From Planctomycetota bacterium (GTDB lineage Bacteria; Planctomycetota; Phycisphaerae; WQYP01), in contig JAMDCX010000016.1 in assembly GCA_023489375.1 (NCBI GenBank), forward strand, positions 1-11,165: 11,165 bases of DNA. Reading direction: 5' to 3'. The translations under genes were made by a program, and so were the position numbers. Below are positions 1 through 5,884 of this stretch, piece by piece. The notes beneath the pieces are model-generated. The model searched no databases. It was not told the origin of the DNA and worked only from the letters and a program-made list of their open reading frames with translations. Positions within the stretch are counted from its first letter, which is position 1; the number at the start of each line of letters is the position of its first letter.

Positions 1-474
1 CTAGGCCATATACCCGTGGTGTTAACCGCCAGTGTTCCATATCTCGATGAACCACCTCGGCCGTCAGTTTCGTCAGAAATCCGGACATTTTAACTTTGGT
101 ATGACATACTGGCGTATCGTGCAGGCTAACATGACCGATGCACCCATCTTCTAACGGCTACTGAACAGTGCACCCCTAAGCGACCAGTATGACACGCCAT
201 ACTGGCAATCCTGTAAAAATGTGGGATACTAATAAATCCTGTTATGGATGACGGCCTTGGAGCTGGTGTTGCAGGATATTACAGTTTCGGTTTATTGGTC
301 AACTCATGGACAGCGGAAAATCAGATTGTACGAAACTCATCTGGCTTAAAAACAAAATAATAATTGGTGCAATGTTAAGCGCAAAGCGGCTTAACCATCC
401 TTCCGGACCGCTGCAGACTGGCCGATGGAAAAAACCAATCTCCGCCACGGCTATTATGGAAGGAATTGTTGCCC
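1..474. other. Intergenic region without a supportable gene
   Basis: No frame on either strand gives a convincing protein here; the longest forward reading from an ATG at 47 stops at 152-154 after 35 codons. The stretch contains the motif TTTAACTTTGGTATGACAT (88-106), three occurrences of the octamer CATACTGG or its complement, a stem-loop at 184-205, and a 15-mer (201-215) that recurs near 5351. It could be the degraded end of a mobile element. That is inference from the repeats; no transposase can be read. No clear promoter for the downstream kinase was found. Confidence 0.6.
184..205. repeat. Perfect 8-bp stem-loop CCAGTATG/CATACTGG
   Basis: CCAGTATG (184-191) and CATACTGG (198-205) are perfect inverted copies separated by six bases. 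A third copy, CATACTGG, lies at 105-112 within ATGACATACTGGCGTAT, which itself contains the palindrome ATAC-TGGC-GTAT (106-117). No T-tract follows, so it does not look like an intrinsic terminator. It could be an operator-like site or part of a mobile-element end; the sequence alone does not decide. Confidence 0.5.
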
Positions 475-1482
475 ATGGATGACGAGATATACATTGGACT
501 GGACCTCGGCGGGACTAATATTAAAGTCGGGGTGCTGAACAGCTCCGGCAAACTTCTGTCCAAAGTCAGCGTACCGACACAGCGCGGTCCGGAGGTGGTA
601 ATCGCCAATATGATCAGCGCGGCCCGGAAGGCGGTGGATCATGCGGGAGTGGACCTCAACGCCATTGCGGCCGTGGGTATTGCGTCCCCCGGTTCGCTGG
701 ATATTGACGCGGGCATGGTTCTACATTGCGCCAATCTTCCAGGTTGGGACAACGTTCCCCTGCGGAACCGCATTGCGGAGGCTTTGGGTGCACCGGCGAT
801 TCTGGAAAATGACGCGCGGGCGGCGGCTTATGGGGAGTTTTTTGCTGGGGCGGGCCGTCGTTCGCACGTCCGCAATCTGATTATGATCACTCTGGGTACC
901 GGAGTAGGCGGCGGCATTATAATAGATGGTCGGCTGGTGCATGGCCAGAAAAACATGGCGGGTGAATTGGGCCACTCGATTGTCGTGCCGGACGGACTAT
1001 TATGCGGTTGCGGCCAGAAAGGCTGTCTGGAAATGTATGCTTCCGCCAGTCGTGTGGGACAGCGCGCGGTGCAGGCGCTACAAGATTCACAGAAGCCTTC
1101 GACTTTACGCGGCGTTCTAAAAACGTCCGGGGAATTAACCGCCCGGGATGTGGAAGAGCACGCCCGGCACGGTGATGAATTGGCCTGGGATATCTGGAAT
1201 CAAACATGCCGCTATCTGGCGCTGGCCTGCATTACCGCTGTGCATTGGCTGGACCCAGAGATGATTGTATTTGGCGGCGGCATGGCGGCGGCGGGAGATT
1301 TTCTCCTACAACCGGTGCGCCATCACTTTACGGCAAACTATTGGAAATTAGAGCCTCCAGAGCTTACCATTCGCATCTCAGAACTCGGTAATGACGCGGG
1401 CATCACCGGGGCCGCCGCATTGGCGTGTGCCTTGTTGCGGCCCTATGCTGATAACAAAGGAATACGCAATGCCGGAAAATGA
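475..1482 (+). CDS. ROK-family sugar kinase (glucokinase-like)
   Basis: Predicted cytoplasmic ATP-dependent hexose kinase of the ROK family, 335 aa, close to the family's usual length of about 300-330. The phosphate-binding motif GLDLGGTN is at residues 8-15, the sugar-binding and catalytic ENDARAAAYGE at 111-121 (catalytic Asp113), and LGTGVGGG at 140-147. The ROK zinc site is complete: His167 in GELGH, then Cys177, Cys179 and Cys184 in CGCGQKGCLE. FGGG at 266-269 belongs to the C-terminal lobe. I chose the ATG at 475 because AGGAA (461-465) sits 9 nt upstream; an in-frame TTG at 466 would add three residues and overlap the ribosome site. The 3' end overlaps the next gene by 14 nt, so the two are probably translated together. 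Substrate is not proven: glucose is likeliest, but N-acetylmannosamine, fructose and allose kinases share these motifs, and a ROK repressor is excluded by the absent N-terminal HTH. Confidence 0.9.
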   Translation: MDDEIYIGLDLGGTNIKVGVLNSSGKLLSKVSVPTQRGPEVVIANMISAARKAVDHAGVDLNAIAAVGIASPGSLDIDAGMVLHCANLPGWDNVPLRNRIAEALGAPAILENDARAAAYGEFFAGAGRRSHVRNLIMITLGTGVGGGIIIDGRLVHGQKNMAGELGHSIVVPDGLLCGCGQKGCLEMYASASRVGQRAVQALQDSQKPSTLRGVLKTSGELTARDVEEHARHGDELAWDIWNQTCRYLALACITAVHWLDPEMIVFGGGMAAAGDFLLQPVRHHFTANYWKLEPPELTIRISELGNDAGITGAAALACALLRPYADNKGIRNAGK

Positions 1483-2377
1483 AAAAGTGCTGGCGGTTAT
1501 ATCGGTACAGGGACGGGATCAGAAGGGGGTTGTGGCAAAATTCGCCACTTATGTGGCTGGACACGGTATCAACATTGAAGATATGGAACAGCGGGTGATC
1601 CGCGGCGTATTTGTCATGGATATGCTTGTGGATCTTCATGACATGACCATCGCACTGGATACACTGATTACGGGCCTGCTGGAATTAGGGCGACAGATTG
1701 GTATGGAAGCGCACGTCACGCTGCGGCAGACCCGTCAAGCCAAACGGGTGGCGGTGCTGGTAAGCAAAGAGCCCCATTGCCTTAAAAAATTACTGGAACT
1801 TTACAGATGTAACGAGCTTAACGGACAGATTGTAGCGGTGCTAAGCAACCATCCAATTCTGGAGGATATGGCACACGCCGCGGAATTACCATTTATGTTA
1901 ACACCTTCCGGCCCCGGAAAAGAGGACCAAAGAAAGCATCAGGCATGGCTGTTGGAAAAACTGCGATATTTAGAACCGGATTTGGTGGTTCTGGCCCGGT
2001 ATATGCAGATACTTTCACCGGAAATTATTCAGGCCTTCCGCTGGAAGATTATCAACATTCATCCCTCGCTGCTGCCGTATTTTCCGGGAGCCAATCCGTA
2101 TCGCCAGGCCTTTGAAAGCGGTATGCGCGTTACCGGCTGCACGGCCCATTTTGTCACCGCGGAACTCGATACCGGCCCAATTATTCTGCAGGATGTATTC
2201 CATATCAATGTGGGGGTGGATCAGGCGGAGGATGTGCGTGAGCACGGGCTGGAGCTTGAAGCGTTGACTTTAGGCAAGGCGGTCAAATTCTTTCTCAATG
2301 AAGAGCTGGTGGTGGTGGAAGATAAAGTGGTTTTCAAACCCGGCATCAGCAGTTTTCACAAGACCCATCCGAATTAA
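1469..2377 (+). CDS. purU: Formyltetrahydrofolate deformylase (PurU)
   Basis: Hydrolyses 10-formyl-THF to formate and THF, balancing the one-carbon pool and supplying formate for purine synthesis. At 302 aa it is slightly longer than E. coli PurU (280). An N-terminal ACT domain (about residues 7-85, with QGRDQKGVVAKFA and HGINIEDMEQ) precedes a formyltransferase-fold domain (about 92-290). The catalytic triad of the GART/PurU fold is present: Asn196 and His198 in INIHPSLLP, and Asp234 in ELDTGPII. RYMQILSPE (177-185) is typical of PurU. The ATG at 1469 is supported by AAAGG at 1456-1460, 8 nt upstream. An open frame extends upstream to 1391, but there it only shadows the kinase. It overlaps the kinase gene by 14 nt. 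Its catalytic loop reads HPSLLP and DTGPII, closer to PurN than the HHSFLP and DEGPII I know from PurU, but the ACT domain and overall pattern favour PurU. Confidence 0.92.
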   Translation: MPENEKVLAVISVQGRDQKGVVAKFATYVAGHGINIEDMEQRVIRGVFVMDMLVDLHDMTIALDTLITGLLELGRQIGMEAHVTLRQTRQAKRVAVLVSKEPHCLKKLLELYRCNELNGQIVAVLSNHPILEDMAHAAELPFMLTPSGPGKEDQRKHQAWLLEKLRYLEPDLVVLARYMQILSPEIIQAFRWKIINIHPSLLPYFPGANPYRQAFESGMRVTGCTAHFVTAELDTGPIILQDVFHINVGVDQAEDVREHGLELEALTLGKAVKFFLNEELVVVEDKVVFKPGISSFHKTHPN

Positions 2378-2402
2378 ACGTCGGCGGCGGACGGGAAATG
2401 CG

Positions 2403-3365
2403 TCACTGATCCGGATAATCCGGGCTGAATATCTGCCGCCAACGCGTGGTCTGCAGATTGGCTGGTGACGGGTTTTTGGCCGGCACAATCACGGGCTGGC
2501 CGGCATTAGTCCAAGTGTCAACCCAACTCATGGTTTGACAGTGGCCATCCAAAAAGGCGACGTTAAACTTTCCGGCGTGGATGGTGGTGTTGATATTTAA
2601 GGTGTTGTTCGTGCCGCCATTGGGATTGCCACTATAGCCGATTTCCTCCGCCGCATTGGCATTGGTGGTGTTGGCCCAGGTGGCGACATCGGAATATGTT
2701 TGCCACCCGGTGGCGTACCCGCCATCACATAATACAATGGACTCGGCTGGATCAGGTACGCTGACGATGGCGTAGGCGTTATAGATCGGAGATTCATAGG
2801 TATTTTTGGCCCCAGGTGCACTTTGATAATACTCCGGCTGATTGCTGCTGTTTAGACGATAGGAGCCGGGAAGATTGTTGTATACGGGTGCGGAAGCAAT
2901 TGGGGCTTGAGGGTAACGCAGCTGCCCGGTGCCAGTTCTGTTATAATCATCCCGCGTATCCGCCGGGTCTTGCAAAACACTGAAATTGACATATTTATCC
3001 ACCACCAGCACCTGATCCCAGTTCAACGGCTTTACTGGATTTTCAGCATATTGCCAAACTTGCGGCGCACCAAAATACGCGCCATCCGATGTAGTCGTTG
3101 CTCCACCGACTCCATAGCCATTATTGGAGCCCTTGACCATGTATCCCTGGTGCTGGCTGGCAAACAGGGTTAAGCCCTGGGCAATCGTCCGTTGATTGGC
3201 CAGACAGGCGACCGTTTGCGATTCTGTTCTGGCCGCAGCCAAGGCGGGAATCAGAATGGCTATAAGCAGCACAATAATTGAAATCACCACCAGCAATTCA
3301 ATAAGCGAAAAAGCCCGCTTAAATATTGCGCTGCGGGATGAAACGATACAATATTTACTGGCCAT
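2403..3365 (-). CDS. Type II pseudopilin-like protein, H-x9-DG box
   Basis: Secreted or membrane-tethered 320-aa protein with a type IV/II prepilin signal. A short basic leader ends KRA, followed by FSLIELLVV. Prepilin peptidase would cut between Ala18 and Phe19, placing the conserved Glu at mature position 5 (Glu23). A hydrophobic helix runs to about residue 45. Near the C-terminus HAGKFNVAFLDG fits the H-x9-DG box of the pseudopilin family expanded in Planctomycetota. The middle is Asn/Gly/Tyr-rich with no catalytic motif. The ATG at 3365 has an AGGGGAA-type ribosome site just upstream on the minus strand. The gene stands alone, convergent with purU across 25 bp, with no secretion genes nearby. 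Position -1 is Ala rather than the usual Gly. Role is inferred as a minor pseudopilin or surface protein of unknown partner. Confidence 0.88.
   Translation of the reverse strand: MASKYCIVSSRSAIFKRAFSLIELLVVISIIVLLIAILIPALAAARTESQTVACLANQRTIAQGLTLFASQHQGYMVKGSNNGYGVGGATTTSDGAYFGAPQVWQYAENPVKPLNWDQVLVVDKYVNFSVLQDPADTRDDYNRTGTGQLRYPQAPIASAPVYNNLPGSYRLNSSNQPEYYQSAPGAKNTYESPIYNAYAIVSVPDPAESIVLCDGGYATGWQTYSDVATWANTTNANAAEEIGYSGNPNGGTNNTLNINTTIHAGKFNVAFLDGHCQTMSWVDTWTNAGQPVIVPAKNPSPANLQTTRWRQIFSPDYPDQ
2411..2423. repeat. Short palindrome at the purU/pseudopilin junction
   Basis: CCGGAT-A-ATCCGG is a perfect 6-bp inverted repeat around one base, lying in the last codons of the pseudopilin gene (SPDYPDQ). 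The loop is too tight and no U-tract follows on either strand, so I do not call it a terminator. No other terminator was seen between the two convergent genes. Confidence 0.35.
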
Positions 3366-3762
3366 GAATATTTCCCCTGCGTCAACAGCTGGCCATCATC
3401 ACCAGACAGCCCGCCACAGAAACCTTACCTCTCTTAATAATATGACACAGCAGGGATAGAAGCAAAGGAAGTTACCGTTCACAGTCCGGCGACCGTGCCG
3501 CAATGAGTAATGAATAATGAGACGGCCTGGCGGCCTTAATGAGACGTTGTGCTGCGCTAAACTTAAAATGCAGGAGTCGCATTGGTTTTTTGTTCGTTGT
3601 TGTTCACAACCAAGGAAGCGGAGGAACGCAGAGGTAACTGCCCCCAATAACCTGCAACCTCCGTTGGTTCGTCGTGTCGTTGTGGTGGTGGTGGTGAAAT
3701 TGTTTTGTTTATATTCATTATCTATTAACTCACGGCGACACTATGCCGCCGGCTAAATTATT

Positions 3763-3783
3763 CCGGTGGGATAAACCCACCGG
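3763..3783. repeat. Perfect 8-bp hairpin CCGGTGGG/CCCACCGG
   Basis: CCGGTGGG (3763-3770) and CCCACCGG (3776-3783) form a GC-rich stem around the loop ATAAA. It lies inside the repeat element at 3471-3913. No run of T follows on either strand, so it is unlikely to be a standard intrinsic terminator for rpsI or the pseudopilin gene; it looks like an internal structure of the repeat. Confidence 0.55.
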
Positions 3784-3855
3784 CTCGCACCTTCGTTTCC
3801 CGTCCTGACTCCTAAATTCTAACTCCCATGTTCTACTCATTACTCATTACTCAAT

Positions 3856-3876
3856 ATTCATTATTCATTATTCATT
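3856..3876. repeat. Heptamer tandem repeat (ATTCATT)x3
   Basis: Three perfect tandem copies of ATTCATT at 3856-3862, 3863-3869 and 3870-3876. Degenerate relatives occur on both sides: CATTACT repeats at 3837-3853 and ATTATTCACGG at 3881-3891. It is intergenic, inside the larger repeat element, and copy number may vary by slippage. Confidence 0.7.
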
Positions 3877-3973
3877 GTTTATTATTCACGGTTATGGCCT
3901 CGTGAACGGTTACGTTAATTTATAAGCGTAACAGCGCACGAGATACGGGCATCGATTTGAATGTCGCAATTTC

Positions 3974-3984
3974 TGGCCGCACCC
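3974..3984 (+). repeat. Dispersed 11-mer TGGCCGCACCC (copy 1)
   Basis: TGGCCGCACCC, preceded by AATTTC, sits between the repeat element and the end of rpsI. The same 11-mer occurs at 5456-5466 (+) and 5298-5308 (-), and with one mismatch at 5225-5235 (+). All four copies are intergenic and flank the rplM-rpsI operon. Confidence 0.55.
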
Positions 3985-4030
3985 GGTTCATTTCCAGCTT
4001 TTTTGAGATCTTATCCGTACTGGATATATA

Positions 4031-4483
4031 TCAGCGCTTACTGAACTGATAGGCTCGGCGGGCGCCGCGCAGACCATATTTTTTGCGTTCTTTCATACGG
4101 CTGTCACGGGTGAGGAATCCACCATCCTGCATGGATTTTCGCAGGGTGGCATCATACACCGTCAAGGCCCGCCCCAACCCCTGTAAAATCGCTCCGGACT
4201 GGCCGGTATGCCCTCCGCCATGTACATTCACCAGCACATCCATGGTCCCGGCCAGATTGGCCGATACCAGAGGAGCATGGACCATAGTGCGGTCGCGTGT
4301 TTCTGTAAAATAGGAATCCAAAGGCCGGTCATTGATAATAAATTTTCCCTGACCTGCCGCCAGACGTACCCGGGCCACGGACTTTTTACGGCGGCCTGTG
4401 CCTAAATAATACGTGCGACCGCCGGCGTTAATGATGCCGCGAGGTTTTGTCGTCGGTTCCGCGGGACTGATGGTTTCACTCAT
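4031..4483 (-). CDS. rpsI: 30S ribosomal protein S9
   Basis: Small-subunit ribosomal protein that contacts 16S rRNA in the head; its C-terminal tail reaches the P-site tRNA. 150 aa, against about 130 in E. coli, the excess being an N-terminal extension of about 20 residues (MSETISPAEPTTKPRGI). Family signatures are YYLGTGRRKKSVARVRL, the GGGHTGQSGAILQGLGRAL segment, and the basic tail ending SKR that is invariant in S9. The ATG at 4483 follows AGGAAGAGG (4495-4487 on the minus strand), a strong ribosome site. It is the second gene of the conserved rplM-rpsI operon, 62 nt after rplM. No clear terminator was found downstream. Confidence 0.98.
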   Translation of the reverse strand: MSETISPAEPTTKPRGIINAGGRTYYLGTGRRKKSVARVRLAAGQGKFIINDRPLDSYFTETRDRTMVHAPLVSANLAGTMDVLVNVHGGGHTGQSGAILQGLGRALTVYDATLRKSMQDGGFLTRDSRMKERKKYGLRGARRAYQFSKR

Positions 4484-4507
4484 TGTATTTGCCTCTTCCT
4501 TTGTATT

Positions 4508-4525
4508 ATCCCGTAGTATCGGGAT
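4508..4525 (-). promoter_or_regulatory. Intercistronic hairpin between rplM and rpsI
   Basis: ATCCCG and CGGGAT (4508-4513 and 4520-4525) form a perfect 6-bp stem around a six-base loop in the 62-nt gap, about a dozen bases before the rpsI ribosome site. No U-tract follows, so it should not terminate fully. It may stabilise or pace the mRNA between the two cistrons; that role is inference. Confidence 0.4.
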
Positions 4526-4545
4526 GGGGTATTAAATATTTCCAC

Positions 4546-5022
4546 TTAAAATTTCAGCACTTCCGGACGCTGGGCCGCATGGGGGTGCTTGTCATCCTTG
4601 TAGCATTTAAGTTTGGTGAACATTTTCACGCCCATGGTGGTCTTGGGAAGCATCCGGCGGACGGCCAGTTCAAAAACCGTCTCGGGGTGCCGTTGCAGCA
4701 AATCTTTCATCGTTTTCACCTTATGACCGCCCGGATAATAACTGTAGTAGTCGTATTCCCGCTGTTCGAGTTTGCGGCCTGAAACCTTAATTTTACCGGT
4801 ATTAATGACGATGATGTAATCGCCTACATCCACGGTGGGCGTATAGGTAGGCTTATGTTTACCCATCAGACGGGTGGCAATTTTATCAGCCAGTCGCCCC
4901 AAGGATTGATCGGCGGCATCCACAATGTACCAGCGGTTATCCGTATGTCCCACACGGGCTAAGGTTGTGCGTCCCGCTGGTTTGGCAATGCGGTGGCGGA
5001 CGGGAGTTTCAGTCGTTGTCAT
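4546..5022 (-). CDS. rplM: 50S ribosomal protein L13
   Basis: Large-subunit ribosomal protein, an early 23S rRNA binder in 50S assembly. 158 aa, against 142 in E. coli, with an N-terminal extension of about 25 residues before WYIVDAADQSLGRLA. Further L13 signatures are the MGKHKPTYTPTVDVGDYIIVIN segment, the tyrosine-rich YYSYYPGGHK, and the late motif RRMLPKTTMGVKMF. The C-terminus HPHAAQRPEVLKF is typical for the family. It is the first gene of the rplM-rpsI operon, the order found in most bacteria. The ATG at 5022 is preceded by a weak purine-rich stretch (GAAGATTGAG), so initiation may depend on the leader. The promoter at 5113-5142 gives a leader of roughly 80 nt. Confidence 0.98.
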   Translation of the reverse strand: MTTTETPVRHRIAKPAGRTTLARVGHTDNRWYIVDAADQSLGRLADKIATRLMGKHKPTYTPTVDVGDYIIVINTGKIKVSGRKLEQREYDYYSYYPGGHKVKTMKDLLQRHPETVFELAVRRMLPKTTMGVKMFTKLKCYKDDKHPHAAQRPEVLKF

Positions 5023-5112
5023 AATCTACTCAATCTTCAAGCACTAAAGTTATCCGGCGGCGGTTGGGATTTTCACAAACAACCCCGGGCTTCCGCTCAT
5101 CCCGAAAATATT

Positions 5113-5142
5113 ATTATATAGGTTTTTTCCAGGTACTGTCAA
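5113..5142 (-). promoter_or_regulatory. Sigma70-type promoter for rplM-rpsI
   Basis: On the minus strand a perfect TTGACA (5142-5137) and a perfect TATAAT (5118-5113) are separated by 18 bp containing an A-tract. Transcription would start near 5106 and leave about 80 nt of leader before the rplM ATG. It is the only near-perfect sigma70 promoter I found in the window, and it fits a highly expressed ribosomal operon. The leader holds GC-rich inverted segments (GGTTG/CAACC around 5060-5080), but no structure strong enough to call an autoregulatory site. Confidence 0.85.
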
Positions 5143-5284
5143 CATCACGACAATATGGTTATTTTTTTGGGGGCGGCGCAAATCGCCATATCCCCCACGC
5201 TGATGCGGGTGGAAATCCGTGGTCTGGCCGCACGCGATTAATCATGGCTGCCCAATCACGCACTCAGAAGCCATAACTTTCCAT

Positions 5285-5478
5285 CCAAGGCAAATATGGG
5301 TGCGGCCAAAAATTGTAGCATTCACATCGAGGCCCGTATCCAGAACATCCACTGGCAATTCTGTACCAACGGTCCCTGGAGGGCTACGGAAGGCGAGAAG
5401 GATATTTCTCATATATGTAATCTGGTGGCGGTTGTGAGGCTTTTGCCAAAAAATCTGGCCGCACCCATTTAACTTTGG
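5285..5478. repeat. Segment bounded by about 30-bp imperfect inverted repeats
   Basis: The left end (5285-5314), read on the minus strand, gives AATTTTTGGCCGCACCCA followed by TATTTGCCTTGG. The right end (5449-5478) on the plus strand gives AAAAATCTGGCCGCACCCA followed by TTTAACTTTGG. The two share a 12-base core and matching flanks, and enclose about 195 bp with no gene. This architecture suggests a small non-autonomous element or its remnant. The end motif also appears singly at 3974, so parts of it are scattered. Confidence 0.5.
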
Positions 5479-5593
5479 TTTGACATCGCAACTGTATGTT
5501 ATTGCAAACTACAATTACAGGACTTAAACTAGCCCTTGCAGGCGTAAGGTTCGCAGAGAGATGACTTGGCTTGTGCAGGGCCATTTTGACTTG

Positions 5594-5864
5594 GTGCTCT
5601 GTCACGCCTATAAATCAGGTGTTGACGGAAGACCAAGGAGAATTGGCGCGAAGTGAAAGGAAAGGTTTATTTGTGAATACTCTCACGACGAGCGACAAAG
5701 CTAACAGAACCCTTGGCCTCCGCCGGATGCGTTGGCCGGAAATGGTTTATCTGCGGCGTTGTAGCGGCTCAATGGGACCTTATAGCCCCGGTTTTCACCG
5801 CTATTTCATTGCATCTGGCCCATTTCCGGCCAATCAAAGCTATTTTATGGGCGAGATAGAGCAC
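5594..5864. mobile_element. MITE-like element, complete copy (271 bp)
   Basis: The terminal inverted repeats are GTGCTCTGTCACGCCTATA at the left (5594-5612) and, on the minus strand at the right (5864-5846), GTGCTCTATCTCGCCCATA; 16 of 19 bases match. TG flanks both ends, possibly a 2-bp target duplication. The interior is homologous along its length to the minus strand of 10917-11165: both contain TTGACGGA, GGCGCGAAG, ACGACGAGCG with CAAAGCT, GTTTTCACCGC, TTGCATCTGG and CCAATCAA in the same order. An open frame (5571-5885) runs across the element and ends in a TGATG overlap with the next gene; I treat it as repeat-derived. No transposase is encoded, so movement would need one in trans. The right end lies 20 bp from the glycosyltransferase start. 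Confidence 0.75.
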
Positions 5865-5884
5865 TGGCTTAAGGAATATAGCTG

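Larger units (their letters stand above)
3471..3913. repeat. Intergenic repeat element with 12-bp inverted ends
   Basis: Non-coding stretch of 443 bp between the pseudopilin and rpsI. Its ends are GTTACCGTTCAC (3471-3482) and GTGAACGGTTAC (3902-3913), inverted copies with one mismatch. Inside are an inverted pair rich in ATGAGTAATGA (3502-3521 against 3836-3855, 18 of 20 matching), a perfect 8-bp hairpin (3763-3783), and three tandem copies of ATTCATT (3856-3876). On the minus strand, ATAATGAATATAAACAAA (3721-3704) is identical to 10788-10805. A CCACAACGACACGACG motif follows it, also seen near 9224 and 10811. This makes it one member of a dispersed family (see 9155-9325 and 10748-10900). No ORF with protein-like composition is present. 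The mobilising enzyme, if any, is unknown. Confidence 0.6.
5143..5884. other. Repeat-rich intergenic region between rplM and the glycosyltransferase
   Basis: These 742 bp between divergent genes contain no supported gene. In order they hold the near-copy of the TGGCCGCACCC motif (5225-5235), an inverted-repeat-bounded segment (5285-5478), the TTTAACTTTGGTTTGACAT motif (5468-5486) shared with 88-106, and a complete MITE-like element (5594-5864). Open frames here have repeat-derived composition. The promoter of the glycosyltransferase gene must lie in this stretch, but I could not identify it. Confidence 0.6.

Noticed and set aside
5160..5197. T-tract beside a GGGGG...CCCCC hairpin, resembling a terminator
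   Set aside because: The T-run precedes the hairpin on the plus strand and becomes an A-run after it on the minus strand, so neither direction gives a hairpin followed by U residues.
5480..5502. TTGACA at 5480 as a possible -35 box for the glycosyltransferase
   Set aside because: No acceptable -10 hexamer lies at 16-18 bp, and the motif is part of a repeat shared with 88-106.
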